A DNA stretch of 13,938 nt, taken from Synergistaceae bacterium. GTDB taxonomy: Bacteria; Synergistota; Synergistia; Synergistales; Aminobacteriaceae. The stretch spans positions 1-13,938 of the forward strand of contig JAFTBT010000025.1 of NCBI GenBank assembly GCA_017455085.1, read 5' to 3'. This document shows positions 5,198-13,938 of this stretch, piece after piece. Every line of letters begins with the position of its first letter. The first letter of the stretch is position 1. Both the position numbers and the translations under genes were made by a program. The notes below the pieces were generated by a model that searched no databases, was not told the DNA's origin, and saw only the letters and a program-made list of their open reading frames with translations.

Positions 5198-8100
5198 TTA
5201 CTGCGTGAAAAGGTCTCCTGTGTTTATAGGCTGCTGCTGTTCCGCAAGATTCTGGGTTTCTGCGGCCTCCTGCACATCAGGAATTTTCTGCTCCTCAGGC
5301 TGTTCGGACTTGTTCGTGTTCGTGAAAAGATCCTCGCTCGCCAACACGGGCTGTTCTGGTTTGGGTTCGCGCGAGTCAGGTCTGTTCTTGGGCTTGAACT
5401 TCGGCTTTCCGGAACTCTTGTAGGCTATGCTCCTGAACGCTTCCGAGCCTGTTCCTGCTGGAATCAAATGCCCGATAATCACGTTCTCCTTGAGGCCGCT
5501 CAACGGATCAAGCTCGCCCTTCACTGCTGCTCCGGCCAAGACCTGCGCCGTCTGCTGGAACGATGCCGCACTCAGGAAGCTGTCCGTAGCAAGTGCTGCC
5601 TTCGTGATTCCGTGAATGAACGGCCTGCATTCGGGGGCTTCACGCAATTTCTGCATGAATGTGTACTCACGAATCAGGTGGCACACTTCCGGCTTTGCAC
5701 TCGCGGATCTGATATATATATCCAGCGGTTTCTTCGCGGCCATCTCGTCAATGACCTTCCCTTTCAGCTCAAGGCCTCCGATGAATCTCGTTCCCAGACT
5801 CTCGTCATACGGCTCTTCCGGAGGATTCTCAAGCGCGTCCATTCTCGCACGGATAGCGTCATCAACTTTGTCGTACCCAAGTTCCTCAAGCGTGATCCCT
5901 AACTCTGCGGCCTTCTGGACTCTGTACTTGTGTCTCTCTCTGGCCTCATACTTGACCTGCTTCAACTGTGCGGCTATTCTTGCTTTTTCCTCTTCCTTAG
6001 CGCGGGCTTCGGCCTCATCTGCGGCTATCTGCTCCGGTGTACGGTAAAAGTCCACATGCACAAGCACTTTGTTCTTGAGTCTGCTCGTCAAAAGCCGCTC
6101 CAGCATCTCAAGCCTCGTTATGGTCTTCACGCCCTCTTCTTCGTCCTCGATGTCTATGCTCTCAATCGTGCAGTCCGCGAGCTGCGCAATGACATCATCA
6201 TCAACGTACCTGTTAGTGCCTTCGCCGTTCTCGTATATTTCCTTGCCGAGTAATCCCTTGTCCGGCAAAAACCTGCGCAGTTCTTCAGCAACGTTTATGT
6301 GTTCAACTGAACCCCATACTTTGAAGTCGCGCATACCTGTACTTGCGATCTCGTCCGCATATTTCTGTATGAGCAGCTCATCATGAGGAGCACACAATCT
6401 GCTTCCCATGTAGTGATCCTCAGCAAGCCACCTCACGCCGATCATCCGGTCAAGCACATCTTTATGCCTCGTACGGATTATCACGGGCCCGCCTTCCGTC
6501 ATGCGCTTCAGTTCCTCGCGGGTCATCACAGTACCCTTCTTGATCTTGGTCCTCTTGAGTACGACATCACGTATAAGCCTCAGGCCCTCGAGTTTTTTCC
6601 TGAACGCTGACCTGCCGAGCAACACATCGACCTCAAGATCCTCATGCTGAATCGTGAGCATCTTCACAGCAGCTCCGGGCGTGAGAATCTTCCGGATTAC
6701 CTCCTCAGTAATGGGCTGGCCTATGAACCCGTCTATAGTCTCGTCCGGCCTGTCAGTCGAAAGCAGGATATCTCCCTCGAATGCCTTCACTGCATCAGAG
6801 ACTCTCCGCTCGTTGTCCTCATTAATCTCGCGCACAACATTTTCGGCCTCATCCTCCCAGATCATGTCGCCTGCAACAAACGAAGTATCGCCTTCCTCAA
6901 TGACTCTAACCTTGTTCAGCGGAGCAACCTTCCGGAGAATCACCTCTATGTGCTTATTGTTGATCGTAACGCTCTGGGAGTTATAGACGTTCTGAATCTC
7001 GTCTACAAGCATTCTCTGCACCGCGTCTATTCCGCTGACTTCGAGCAACTGCTGCGGGTCTATGCTGCCTTCGGTCAACGGCGTGAGTTTCTCGACAGGC
7101 ATACCCTCCTCGATTCCTTCCTTGATCTCCTGCCCTGTAGGAATCGCGTGAGTTATGGTGTTGCCCTCATCGTCCTCAACAATGACCTTGCGCTTGCCCT
7201 CAGTGATAATTTCCTTGATGTGTCCGTCAAGCCCCGCGAGTATGCATACTTTTCTGGGCCTCCTGACCTCGAAAAGCTGCTCTATTCTGGGAAGACCCTG
7301 CGTAATATCATCAGCCGAACGCACTCCTCCAGTGTGGAACGTCCTCATTGTGAGCTGTGTACCGGGTTCACCGATCGACTGCGCAGCCACGACTCCGACA
7401 GCCTCACCGATGGGCACAAGCCTACGTGACGACAAATCATGACCGTAGCACTTCTGGCAGATGCCTTTCTTCAGCGCACAGGCCAGCGGACTCCGTACCC
7501 AGACTTCATCAATTCCGGCGGCTTCGATTCTCTTGGCCAGAGCTTCAGTGATTACGTCTCCAGCCTTCACGAAAAGCTCACCGTCCTTCTCGATGTCGCG
7601 CAGTGCTGTACGTCCGGCGATTCTGTCCGCGATGCTGATCATGACTTTGCCCTCACTGAGCAGCGGGTGAATGCATATGCCTTTGTCCGTCCCGCAGTCA
7701 TGCTCGGTGATTATCAAGTCCTGCGCAACGTCTACGAGTCTTCGCGTCAAGTAACCCGACTTTGCTGTCCTCAGTGCTGTATCGGCGAGTCCCTTTCTTG
7801 CGCCGTGTGTCGATATGAAGTACTCCAGCATGTTCATACCTTCACGGAAATTTGCAGTGATTGGGTAGTCTATAGTCTTTCCTGTGGGGTCAGCCATGAG
7901 TCCGCGTATGCCTGCCATCTGCCCCATCTGTCCGAGTGAGCCTCTCGCTCCGGAATCTACCATCATTCTGACGGGGTTATCCTCGCTCATGTGTTCCTTG
8001 ATCTTCTGGGCAATATCCCTTGTCGCCGCAGACCATAAAGCATTCTTCTGGTCAAGATACTCATCGTGAGTCAATAAACCCATCTCGTAATTCTCTTTGG

Positions 8101-10645
8101 CGACGTCATCCTCTGCCTGAGTCTCGCGTGTGATTATGGCTTTCTCGTCCGGGATTCGTACAGCCTGGACTCCGAAAGATATGCCGCTTCTTGCCGCCCA
8201 GTGGTAGCCCAGAGATTTTATTTCGTCGAGCATGTCAACAACGCCGGGCCTGTCAACTTTGTCGTAAGCATCATCAAGCAGTGAGCCGATCTTTTTCTTG
8301 CCGAGCTGCTCATTCACGAATCGGAGAGCCGGTGCGATTCTGGAGTTGAACATCACGCGGCCGGGACTGGTCTCGAAGAATAACAGCCTGTGTTCTCCCT
8401 GAACGTCCGCAAAGCTGTTTACGATGACTTCACCGTCCTCCAGCTTGCCCTTCTTGCCCTGAACTTTCCCGACATACATCCTTCTGCCTTTGGGGTGTCC
8501 CCACTCTTCGGGGTTTTCCTTGAGCCATATACGCGCGTTGACGTGAACAGTTCCGTGCGAGATTTCCGACAACACATCATCCGCATTCATGAAACACTTG
8601 CCGTCACCAAGCAGGCCTTCACGCATATCCGTCAAGTAGTACACGCCTAAAACTATGTCCTGCGTGGGAGTAACTACGGGCTTTCCGCTTGCGGGTGAGA
8701 GCAGATTATTCGCCGAGAGCATGAGCAATCTAGCTTCTGCCTGAGCCTCAATACTCAGCGGCACATGCACAGCCATCTGGTCGCCGTCAAAGTCCGCATT
8801 GAACGCCGTACACACCATCGGATGAAGACGTATAGCCTTGCCCTCCATCAAGACGGGCTCGAACGCCTGAATGCCAAGCCTGTGGAGAGTCGGAGCTCTG
8901 TTCAGCATGACGGGGTGATCCTTGATGATGTTCTCCAGTATCTCCCAGACTTCAGCACCGCCCTTCTCGATTCGTCTCTTTGCGCTCTTGATGTTGGGTG
9001 CCAGTTTGCTCTCGACCAGCCTGCGAATCACAAACGGCTTGAACAACTCTAACGCCATCTGCTTAGGCAATCCGCACTGATATATCTTAAGCTGCGGCCC
9101 TATGACTATGACCGAACGTCCGGAGTAGTCTACGCGTTTTCCGAGCAGGTTTTGGCGGAAGCGTCCTTTTTTGCCGCGCAGTAAGTCCGTGAGACTCTTG
9201 AGGGGTCTGTTGCCCGCACCGAGTACTGCCTTTCCGACTCTGCCGTTGTCGATTAACGCGTCAACACATTCTTGCAGCATACGCTTTTCGTTCCTGATAA
9301 TAATCTCCGGAGCATTAAGAGCCTGTAACTTCTTGAGCCTGTTGTTCCGGTTGATGACGCGCCTGTATAAATCATTGAGGTCACTGGTTGCGAATCTGCC
9401 TCCGTCAAGCTGCACGAGTGGCCTCAAGTCCGGAGGAATCACTGGCAACACATTCAGAATCATGGACTGTGGCTGTGAGTCGCTCTTCCTGAAGTCCTCC
9501 ACAACCTGAAGACGCTTGATGAACTTGCGTTTTTTCTGCCCGGTAGAGTCAGCGATCATTTCACGGAGATTATCGGCCAGCAGGTCAAGATCCAGCTTGT
9601 TGATCAATGCCTGCACACCGTCAGCCCCTATACCTGCCTCAAACTTAGGGTCATACATCCTGCAAAGTGCCTGCTGATGCTCGAAAACTACGTCCCCTTG
9701 ACTGAAGTACGAACTGCCCGGCTCGATCACTAGGTGACTGGGGTCGTCAATATTCTTCTCGTAGCGCATGATTCTGAACCTGCCGGGAAATCTGCTCTCC
9801 ATCTCAGTAAGCTCAGTACGTGAAAGCACAGAACCCTTCTTGTAGGGGAGCTTCGCTGCAAACGTTACGATGAACCCTTCGCTGCTGCCGACCTTCAGGC
9901 GTGTATCGTCATCACCGGCTTTTGACGCGGGAACTACTGCCCCTGCTGCGAGACCTAGCTTCTCGTTCGCTTCCTTGAGGGTGTATGCAGGCTCAACCTT
10001 CAGGCTGTCGTCTCCGTACTCGGTCTTGAACTTCGCGGCCTGCTGTGCGGTGATAACATCCCCAATGTCCACAGGGACATTCTCGATTCCTTCGAGCTGA
10101 TATGCTTCTTCGTACCGGAAACTTTCGCCCTGATAGTGCTGGTGAATCTTTATGTCGCTCTCGAAAACTTCATCACCTACAGCGATAATTTCCGGTCTGG
10201 CTGAACCGGTAACCTTGAAGCCTTTTTCTGCCTTACGTGACGGAGCAAAATATATCACTCTCTCCAGATCTTTCGCGCTAGTTCCGAGCAATAGACTCAG
10301 CCTGCTGGGGATGCCCCTCAAGTACCAGATATGCACTACAGGCACGGCCAAATCTATATGCCCCATACGTTCGCGGCGGACTCTGTTGTCTGTGACTTCG
10401 ACTCCGCAGTGTTCGCACACTACTCCCTTGAACTTCGGGCCTGAACGCTTGTACTTTCCGCATCGGCATTCGTAGCTTCTTGTCGGTCCGAATATGCGCT
10501 CACAAAATAATCCGTCGGCTTCCGGTCTAAGTGTCCTGTAGTTTATCGTCTCCGGCTTTGTCACTTCACCCTTCGAGATAGCGTGTATCCTTTCGGGTGT
10601 TGCCAGTTTTATCCTGACTCCGGTAATTTCTTTCCTCTTGGCCAA
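5198..10645 (-). CDS. rpoC: DNA-directed RNA polymerase subunit beta'
   Basis: This 1815-residue protein is the beta' subunit of core RNA polymerase. The N-terminal zinc ribbon cysteines are 60, 62, 77 and 80. The active-site NADFDGD motif is at 616-622, with Mg-binding Asp 618, 620 and 622. The second zinc site is Cys 984, 1056, 1063 and 1066. The trigger-loop region [17 protein letters not shown] lies at 1091-1107, with no SI3-type insertion there. Insertions make it very long: about 137-325 after the zinc ribbon, and about 1270-1677 before the conserved [19 protein letters not shown] block (1679-1697). The second insertion contains a charged coiled-coil segment (about 1537-1580). Residues 1740-1815 are a disordered Pro/Glu/Gln-rich tail ending GDLFTQ. 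The start is TTG at 10645, one nt after the rpoB stop, with AAAGGTGG 9 nt upstream; no closer ATG exists. It ends before a shared bidirectional terminator. Confidence 0.98.
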   Translation of the reverse strand: MAKRKEITGVRIKLATPERIHAISKGEVTKPETINYRTLRPEADGLFCERIFGPTRSYECRCGKYKRSGPKFKGVVCEHCGVEVTDNRVRRERMGHIDLAVPVVHIWYLRGIPSRLSLLLGTSAKDLERVIYFAPSRKAEKGFKVTGSARPEIIAVGDEVFESDIKIHQHYQGESFRYEEAYQLEGIENVPVDIGDVITAQQAAKFKTEYGDDSLKVEPAYTLKEANEKLGLAAGAVVPASKAGDDDTRLKVGSSEGFIVTFAAKLPYKKGSVLSRTELTEMESRFPGRFRIMRYEKNIDDPSHLVIEPGSSYFSQGDVVFEHQQALCRMYDPKFEAGIGADGVQALINKLDLDLLADNLREMIADSTGQKKRKFIKRLQVVEDFRKSDSQPQSMILNVLPVIPPDLRPLVQLDGGRFATSDLNDLYRRVINRNNRLKKLQALNAPEIIIRNEKRMLQECVDALIDNGRVGKAVLGAGNRPLKSLTDLLRGKKGRFRQNLLGKRVDYSGRSVIVIGPQLKIYQCGLPKQMALELFKPFVIRRLVESKLAPNIKSAKRRIEKGGAEVWEILENIIKDHPVMLNRAPTLHRLGIQAFEPVLMEGKAIRLHPMVCTAFNADFDGDQMAVHVPLSIEAQAEARLLMLSANNLLSPASGKPVVTPTQDIVLGVYYLTDMREGLLGDGKCFMNADDVLSEISHGTVHVNARIWLKENPEEWGHPKGRRMYVGKVQGKKGKLEDGEVIVNSFADVQGEHRLLFFETSPGRVMFNSRIAPALRFVNEQLGKKKIGSLLDDAYDKVDRPGVVDMLDEIKSLGYHWAARSGISFGVQAVRIPDEKAIITRETQAEDDVAKENYEMGLLTHDEYLDQKNALWSAATRDIAQKIKEHMSEDNPVRMMVDSGARGSLGQMGQMAGIRGLMADPTGKTIDYPITANFREGMNMLEYFISTHGARKGLADTALRTAKSGYLTRRLVDVAQDLIITEHDCGTDKGICIHPLLSEGKVMISIADRIAGRTALRDIEKDGELFVKAGDVITEALAKRIEAAGIDEVWVRSPLACALKKGICQKCYGHDLSSRRLVPIGEAVGVVAAQSIGEPGTQLTMRTFHTGGVRSADDITQGLPRIEQLFEVRRPRKVCILAGLDGHIKEIITEGKRKVIVEDDEGNTITHAIPTGQEIKEGIEEGMPVEKLTPLTEGSIDPQQLLEVSGIDAVQRMLVDEIQNVYNSQSVTINNKHIEVILRKVAPLNKVRVIEEGDTSFVAGDMIWEDEAENVVREINEDNERRVSDAVKAFEGDILLSTDRPDETIDGFIGQPITEEVIRKILTPGAAVKMLTIQHEDLEVDVLLGRSAFRKKLEGLRLIRDVVLKRTKIKKGTVMTREELKRMTEGGPVIIRTRHKDVLDRMIGVRWLAEDHYMGSRLCAPHDELLIQKYADEIASTGMRDFKVWGSVEHINVAEELRRFLPDKGLLGKEIYENGEGTNRYVDDDVIAQLADCTIESIDIEDEEEGVKTITRLEMLERLLTSRLKNKVLVHVDFYRTPEQIAADEAEARAKEEEKARIAAQLKQVKYEARERHKYRVQKAAELGITLEELGYDKVDDAIRARMDALENPPEEPYDESLGTRFIGGLELKGKVIDEMAAKKPLDIYIRSASAKPEVCHLIREYTFMQKLREAPECRPFIHGITKAALATDSFLSAASFQQTAQVLAGAAVKGELDPLSGLKENVIIGHLIPAGTGSEAFRSIAYKSSGKPKFKPKNRPDSREPKPEQPVLASEDLFTNTNKSEQPEEQKIPDVQEAAETQNLAEQQQPINTGDLFTQ

Positions 10646-10646
10646 G

Positions 10647-13600
10647 CTACTCTTCCACCTTTCCGGCTTCTGCGGTCAAAGGACTGACCTCTTCAGCTTT
10701 CATTTCTCTCATCAAGTCCTCCATTGTGGGGCCTGCTTCGTTGAATATGTCCGCATTTTTCGGCATATCCCCTTCGGATTCCGGAGCAGACTCAGGCTTG
10801 GGCAGCATATCCATCAAGCTCGGTGCAGCACTCTGTTCATCTTCCTGTACGTTTTGCTGTCTACGTTTACGCTGTTTTCTCGGAGCAGAAGCAACAGCAG
10901 CAGAAAGTGCCTCCGAAGGACGACCCATGAATACGGGCCTGTCATCGTCCTCAATGGGAATGTCTCCGTGCGAGCCGTCATCAAACGTAACTTCCACGTC
11001 AAGGCCAAGCCCCTGCAGTTCCTTCACGAGTACCCTGAAACTCTCAGGCACACCGGGTTTCACGAGACTCTGCCCCTTCACGATTCGCTCGTATGTCTTA
11101 TCACGGCCGCGTATGTCGTCAGATTTCACCGTAAGGATCTCCTGCAAAACATTAGCTGCTCCATAGCCCTCAAGTGCCCACACTTCCATCTCGCCGAACC
11201 TCTGGCCTCCGAACTGTGCTTTTCCTCCTAAGGGCTGCTGTGTGATCAAGCTATACGGCCCTATAGAGCGTGCATGTATCTTGTCGTCAACTAAGTGATT
11301 CAGCTTCAGCATGTACATACACCCGATAGTGACCTTCTTGTCCATCGGCCTGCCTGTCCTGCCGTCACGTATGGTAATCATTCCGTCCTCAGTGAGTCCC
11401 GGATATTTTTCCGCAGCTATCTTCTGCATCTCCGCGAATATCTCGTTCTCGTTCGCTCCCTCAAAGACCGGAGTACTGACATGCCAGCCGTTATTCATAG
11501 CAACAAACCCCATAATCGTCTCCAGCACTTGGCCGAGATTCATGCGGCTCGGAACTCCCAGCGGGTTAAGCACCACGTCCACCGGTGTCCCATCGGGCAA
11601 ATACGGCATATCCTCAACGGGAAGTATTCTGCTGACGACTCCCTTGTTCCCGTGACGGCCGGCCATTTTGTCGCCGACAGTGATCTTTCTGCGCTGGGCA
11701 ACGTACACCTTCACCGAACGTATCACTCCCGAACTCAACGCCTCCGGGTTATCGTCCCTGTTCATCTGCTTGATGGACACGACTTTTCCCCATGAGCCAT
11801 TAGGCAGCTTCAGGGAGTTGTCACGAACTTCGCGAGCCTTCTCGCCGAAAATCGCGCGCAGTAATTTTTCTTCCGGAGTCTGGTCTGATTCGCCTTTGGG
11901 TGTAACTTTTCCCACAAGTATATCGCCTGCCGCAACTTCTGCACCTATCCTGATAATTCCGTCGTCGTCAAGATTCCGGAGCATGTCCTCGCCTACGTTG
12001 GGGATGTCGCGCGTAATCTCTTCACGGCCTAATTTCGTCTCGCGTGCCTCGATCTCGTACTCCTCTATGTGTATTGACGAGAATTTATCCTCCTTCACAA
12101 GATTCTCGCTGAGCAAAATAGCGTCCTCAAAGTTATAGCCCTCCCAAGGGACAAACGCCACTAACACATTATGCCCAAGCGCAAGCTCTCCGTTCTCGAT
12201 GGCCTGACCGTCAGCGATAATATCTCCCTTCTCGACCTCCTCACCCTTCCGGATAAGCGGCTTCTGGTGAATCAGCGTTGACTGGTTGGACCTCCTGAAC
12301 TTGATCAAGTCATATACTCTGATTTTGCCCTTCTTGTTGCGGATCTTTATCCTGTCAGAATCCACGTACGTAACTGTTCCGGCTTCTTTTGCTGTCACGC
12401 ATGAACCGGAGTCCTTCGCGATTCTGTGTTCGATTCCTGTTCCGACTATGGGAGCTTCCGGAGCAACTAACGGCACTGCCTGACGCTGCATATTCGACCC
12501 CATCAATGCCCTGTTAGCGTCATCATGCTCAAGGAATGGAATCAGTGCTGTTGACGGAGAAACTATCTGACGCGGTGAAACGTCCATGTAGTCGACCATA
12601 TCTGTCGGCACTGTAACAATCTCGTCCGCGTGCCTCGTGGGGCATGAATCCCCCGCTATAGTCACGCCGTCCTGCTCAAGCGGAGTATTCGCCATAGCAA
12701 CGTAGCTCTTGTCCTCCTCATCAGCCGACAGCAACACAACGTCCTCAGTCATTTTCCCGTCCTTCACGATTCTTCTTGGAGTCACCAAAAATCCGTGTGA
12801 GTTCAGGCTGGCGTATGTAGTGAGCGATGACACAAGACCTATATTCGGGCCTTCAGGAGTCTCTATCGGGCAGACTCTGCCGTAGTGTGTGTAATGCACA
12901 TCCCTAGCCTCAAAACCTGCTCTGTCCCTGCTGAGTCCTCCCGGGCCAAGTGCGGATAATCTTCTTCTGTGAGTAACTTCTGCGAGTGGGTTAGTCTGAT
13001 CCATGAACTGCGACAACTGCCCCGAACCGAAAAACTCCCTCAGGCATGCAGCAACGGGTCTGTTGTTGACGAGTTCGCGGCCGGTGACTTCGTCCAGATT
13101 CGGTATAGTGGTCATGCGTTCGCGGACAATGCGCTCCATCCTGAGCAGACCTATACGCACCTGATTCTGCAATAACTCTCCGATTGACCTGACTCTCCTG
13201 TTGCCGAGATGGTCTATATCATCCGAAGGCTTGTCCTCGTTCTTCATGGCAAACATTTCTTTGACGATCTCCACAACATCCTGAAGAGTCAATAATTTCT
13301 CCTCAGTGGACACGTTCATGTTGAGGCGTTTGTTGAGCTTGTAGCGTCCGACCCTGCCCAGAGTGTAGCGTCTTGGGTCTAACAATAATCCTCTGAAGTA
13401 GTCGCGGGCGTTCTCGATTCTGGCGAGCTCGTTGGGCCTGAGCCTCCGGAAAATGTCCTGTATGGCCTCGTCCGGGTTGCGGGTTTTGTCGCGGGCAAGT
13501 GTACGTGCCAGAGCCGTATCCATGTCGTAAACTGTGATGCCTGCGTCCTCGCTTGGGTCGTTCTCGTAAAGTTTTGTTATGGTCTCTTCATCCAGCAGTG

Positions 13601-13938
13601 AGCCTTTAGTGATTATGAGTTCGCCGTTGTCTGTGCGTATATCTTCGGCGGACATATGCCCCTTAAGTTCCGCGTTGAACGGCATGAATACTGTGCCTAT
13701 CCCTAAAAGCTCTATGATCTCTTCGTTGTTCTGCGCACCGAGTGCCTTGAGTAAAAGCGTCACGGGCAGCCTTTTTCTGTTGTCGATATTTGCGGTAATA
13801 ACTTCTTTTTCTGACTCCGGCATAGCAAAGTCTAACCATGCTCCTCTGTCCGGAATCAGTTTTGCCGAACATGAATCACCTGAATGTGTGAAATATATTC
13901 CGGCTGAACGTGCTAGCTGGTTTATGACTACGCGTTCG
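10647..13938 (-). CDS. rpoB: DNA-directed RNA polymerase subunit beta, 5'-truncated by window edge
   Basis: About 1096 residues of the beta subunit are visible. The reading frame stays open to the right edge, and the codons beyond 13823 still encode beta sequence ([16 protein letters not shown]). The ATG at 13823 is therefore internal, and about 100-140 N-terminal residues are missing. The rifampicin-pocket block reads [20 protein letters not shown] and continues to LSALGPGGL (12933-13028). It keeps the usual Gln, Asp, His, Arg and Ser contact residues, so rifampicin sensitivity is predicted. The conserved catalytic-region motif [12 protein letters not shown] lies at about 11640-11676. After the usual end ([12 protein letters not shown]) there is a tail of about 105 residues. 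It holds a basic patch, PRKQRKRR, and then acidic, Met-rich sequence. Beta tails of this size also occur in some Firmicutes. The gene is one nt upstream of rpoC in the standard rpoBC order, and its promoter lies outside the window. Confidence 0.98.
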   Translation of the reverse strand, partial: ERVVINQLARSAGIYFTHSGDSCSAKLIPDRGAWLDFAMPESEKEVITANIDNRKRLPVTLLLKALGAQNNEEIIELLGIGTVFMPFNAELKGHMSAEDIRTDNGELIITKGSLLDEETITKLYENDPSEDAGITVYDMDTALARTLARDKTRNPDEAIQDIFRRLRPNELARIENARDYFRGLLLDPRRYTLGRVGRYKLNKRLNMNVSTEEKLLTLQDVVEIVKEMFAMKNEDKPSDDIDHLGNRRVRSIGELLQNQVRIGLLRMERIVRERMTTIPNLDEVTGRELVNNRPVAACLREFFGSGQLSQFMDQTNPLAEVTHRRRLSALGPGGLSRDRAGFEARDVHYTHYGRVCPIETPEGPNIGLVSSLTTYASLNSHGFLVTPRRIVKDGKMTEDVVLLSADEEDKSYVAMANTPLEQDGVTIAGDSCPTRHADEIVTVPTDMVDYMDVSPRQIVSPSTALIPFLEHDDANRALMGSNMQRQAVPLVAPEAPIVGTGIEHRIAKDSGSCVTAKEAGTVTYVDSDRIKIRNKKGKIRVYDLIKFRRSNQSTLIHQKPLIRKGEEVEKGDIIADGQAIENGELALGHNVLVAFVPWEGYNFEDAILLSENLVKEDKFSSIHIEEYEIEARETKLGREEITRDIPNVGEDMLRNLDDDGIIRIGAEVAAGDILVGKVTPKGESDQTPEEKLLRAIFGEKAREVRDNSLKLPNGSWGKVVSIKQMNRDDNPEALSSGVIRSVKVYVAQRRKITVGDKMAGRHGNKGVVSRILPVEDMPYLPDGTPVDVVLNPLGVPSRMNLGQVLETIMGFVAMNNGWHVSTPVFEGANENEIFAEMQKIAAEKYPGLTEDGMITIRDGRTGRPMDKKVTIGCMYMLKLNHLVDDKIHARSIGPYSLITQQPLGGKAQFGGQRFGEMEVWALEGYGAANVLQEILTVKSDDIRGRDKTYERIVKGQSLVKPGVPESFRVLVKELQGLGLDVEVTFDDGSHGDIPIEDDDRPVFMGRPSEALSAAVASAPRKQRKRRQQNVQEDEQSAAPSLMDMLPKPESAPESEGDMPKNADIFNEAGPTMEDLMREMKAEEVSPLTAEAGKVEE
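10655..10662 (-). promoter_or_regulatory. rpoC: Ribosome binding site setting the rpoC TTG start
   Basis: AAAGGTGG on the minus strand lies in the last codons of rpoB, 9 nt before the TTG at 10645. The stop and start are one nt apart, which suggests translational coupling of rpoB and rpoC. Confidence 0.7.

Noticed and set aside
6644..7429. 261-codon open frame on the plus strand inside rpoC
   Set aside because: It is antisense to conserved rpoC sequence, resembles no family I recognise, and several other antisense frames of similar kind occur across rpoBC because of codon bias.
5198..10645. Intein or gene fusion explaining the long rpoC
   Set aside because: No intein splicing or endonuclease motifs are visible, and the extra length is in two insertions and a tail rather than inside catalytic motifs.
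10643..10649. Frameshift or fusion between rpoB and rpoC
   Set aside because: A clean TAG stop is followed one nt later by TTG with its own ribosome binding site, giving two normal proteins.
13821..13823. ATG at 13823 as the true rpoB start
   Set aside because: The frame remains open to the window edge and encodes conserved beta sequence upstream, so this Met is internal.

Overview
This window appears to come from a chromosome of a bacterium of roughly balanced GC content. The best taxonomic clue is the RNA polymerase beta' subunit. At 1815 residues it is far longer than the roughly 1200-1400 residues of Firmicutes or Proteobacteria, with one insertion after the N-terminal zinc ribbon and a second of about 400 residues just before the conserved C-terminal block. 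Together with the diderm-like gene set, this makes me lean toward Synergistota or a related deep lineage. That placement is an inference from the protein text, not a database result.

Layout from left to right: (1) Positions 1-232 hold a tandem direct repeat of 26-27 bp, nine copies visible, probably running off the left edge. (2) Positions 239-3011, minus strand, hold a two-gene unit: a DUF2156 (LPG_synthase_C, GNAT-fold) protein followed by a membrane-anchored TerB_N/TerB/TerB_C protein. (3) Positions 3118-3408, minus strand, hold an HU-family nucleoid protein with a clear promoter, a strong ribosome binding site and a hairpin terminator. (4) Positions 3409-3661 are a divergent regulatory region with several inverted repeats. 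(5) Positions 3662-5123, plus strand, hold a two-gene unit: a small protein made of two tandem OB-fold, SSB-like repeats, then an RpiR-family (HTH plus SIS) regulator. (6) A bidirectional terminator at 5143-5185 separates this unit from the convergent rpoBC operon. (7) Positions 5198-13938, minus strand, hold rpoC and rpoB. The rpoB gene runs off the right edge and lacks its N-terminal roughly 100-140 codons.

The rpoBC genes encode the catalytic core of RNA polymerase. HU and the SSB-like protein suggest a chromosome-maintenance neighbourhood, but the SSB-like/RpiR pair and the DUF2156/TerB pair have no obvious pathway link to each other. I found no phage, transposon, CRISPR array, tRNA or rRNA. 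The most interesting items are the duplicated OB-fold protein without an SSB-type acidic tip, the membrane-tethered TerB_N protein paired with DUF2156, the large beta' insertion, and the tandem array beside the TerB gene.
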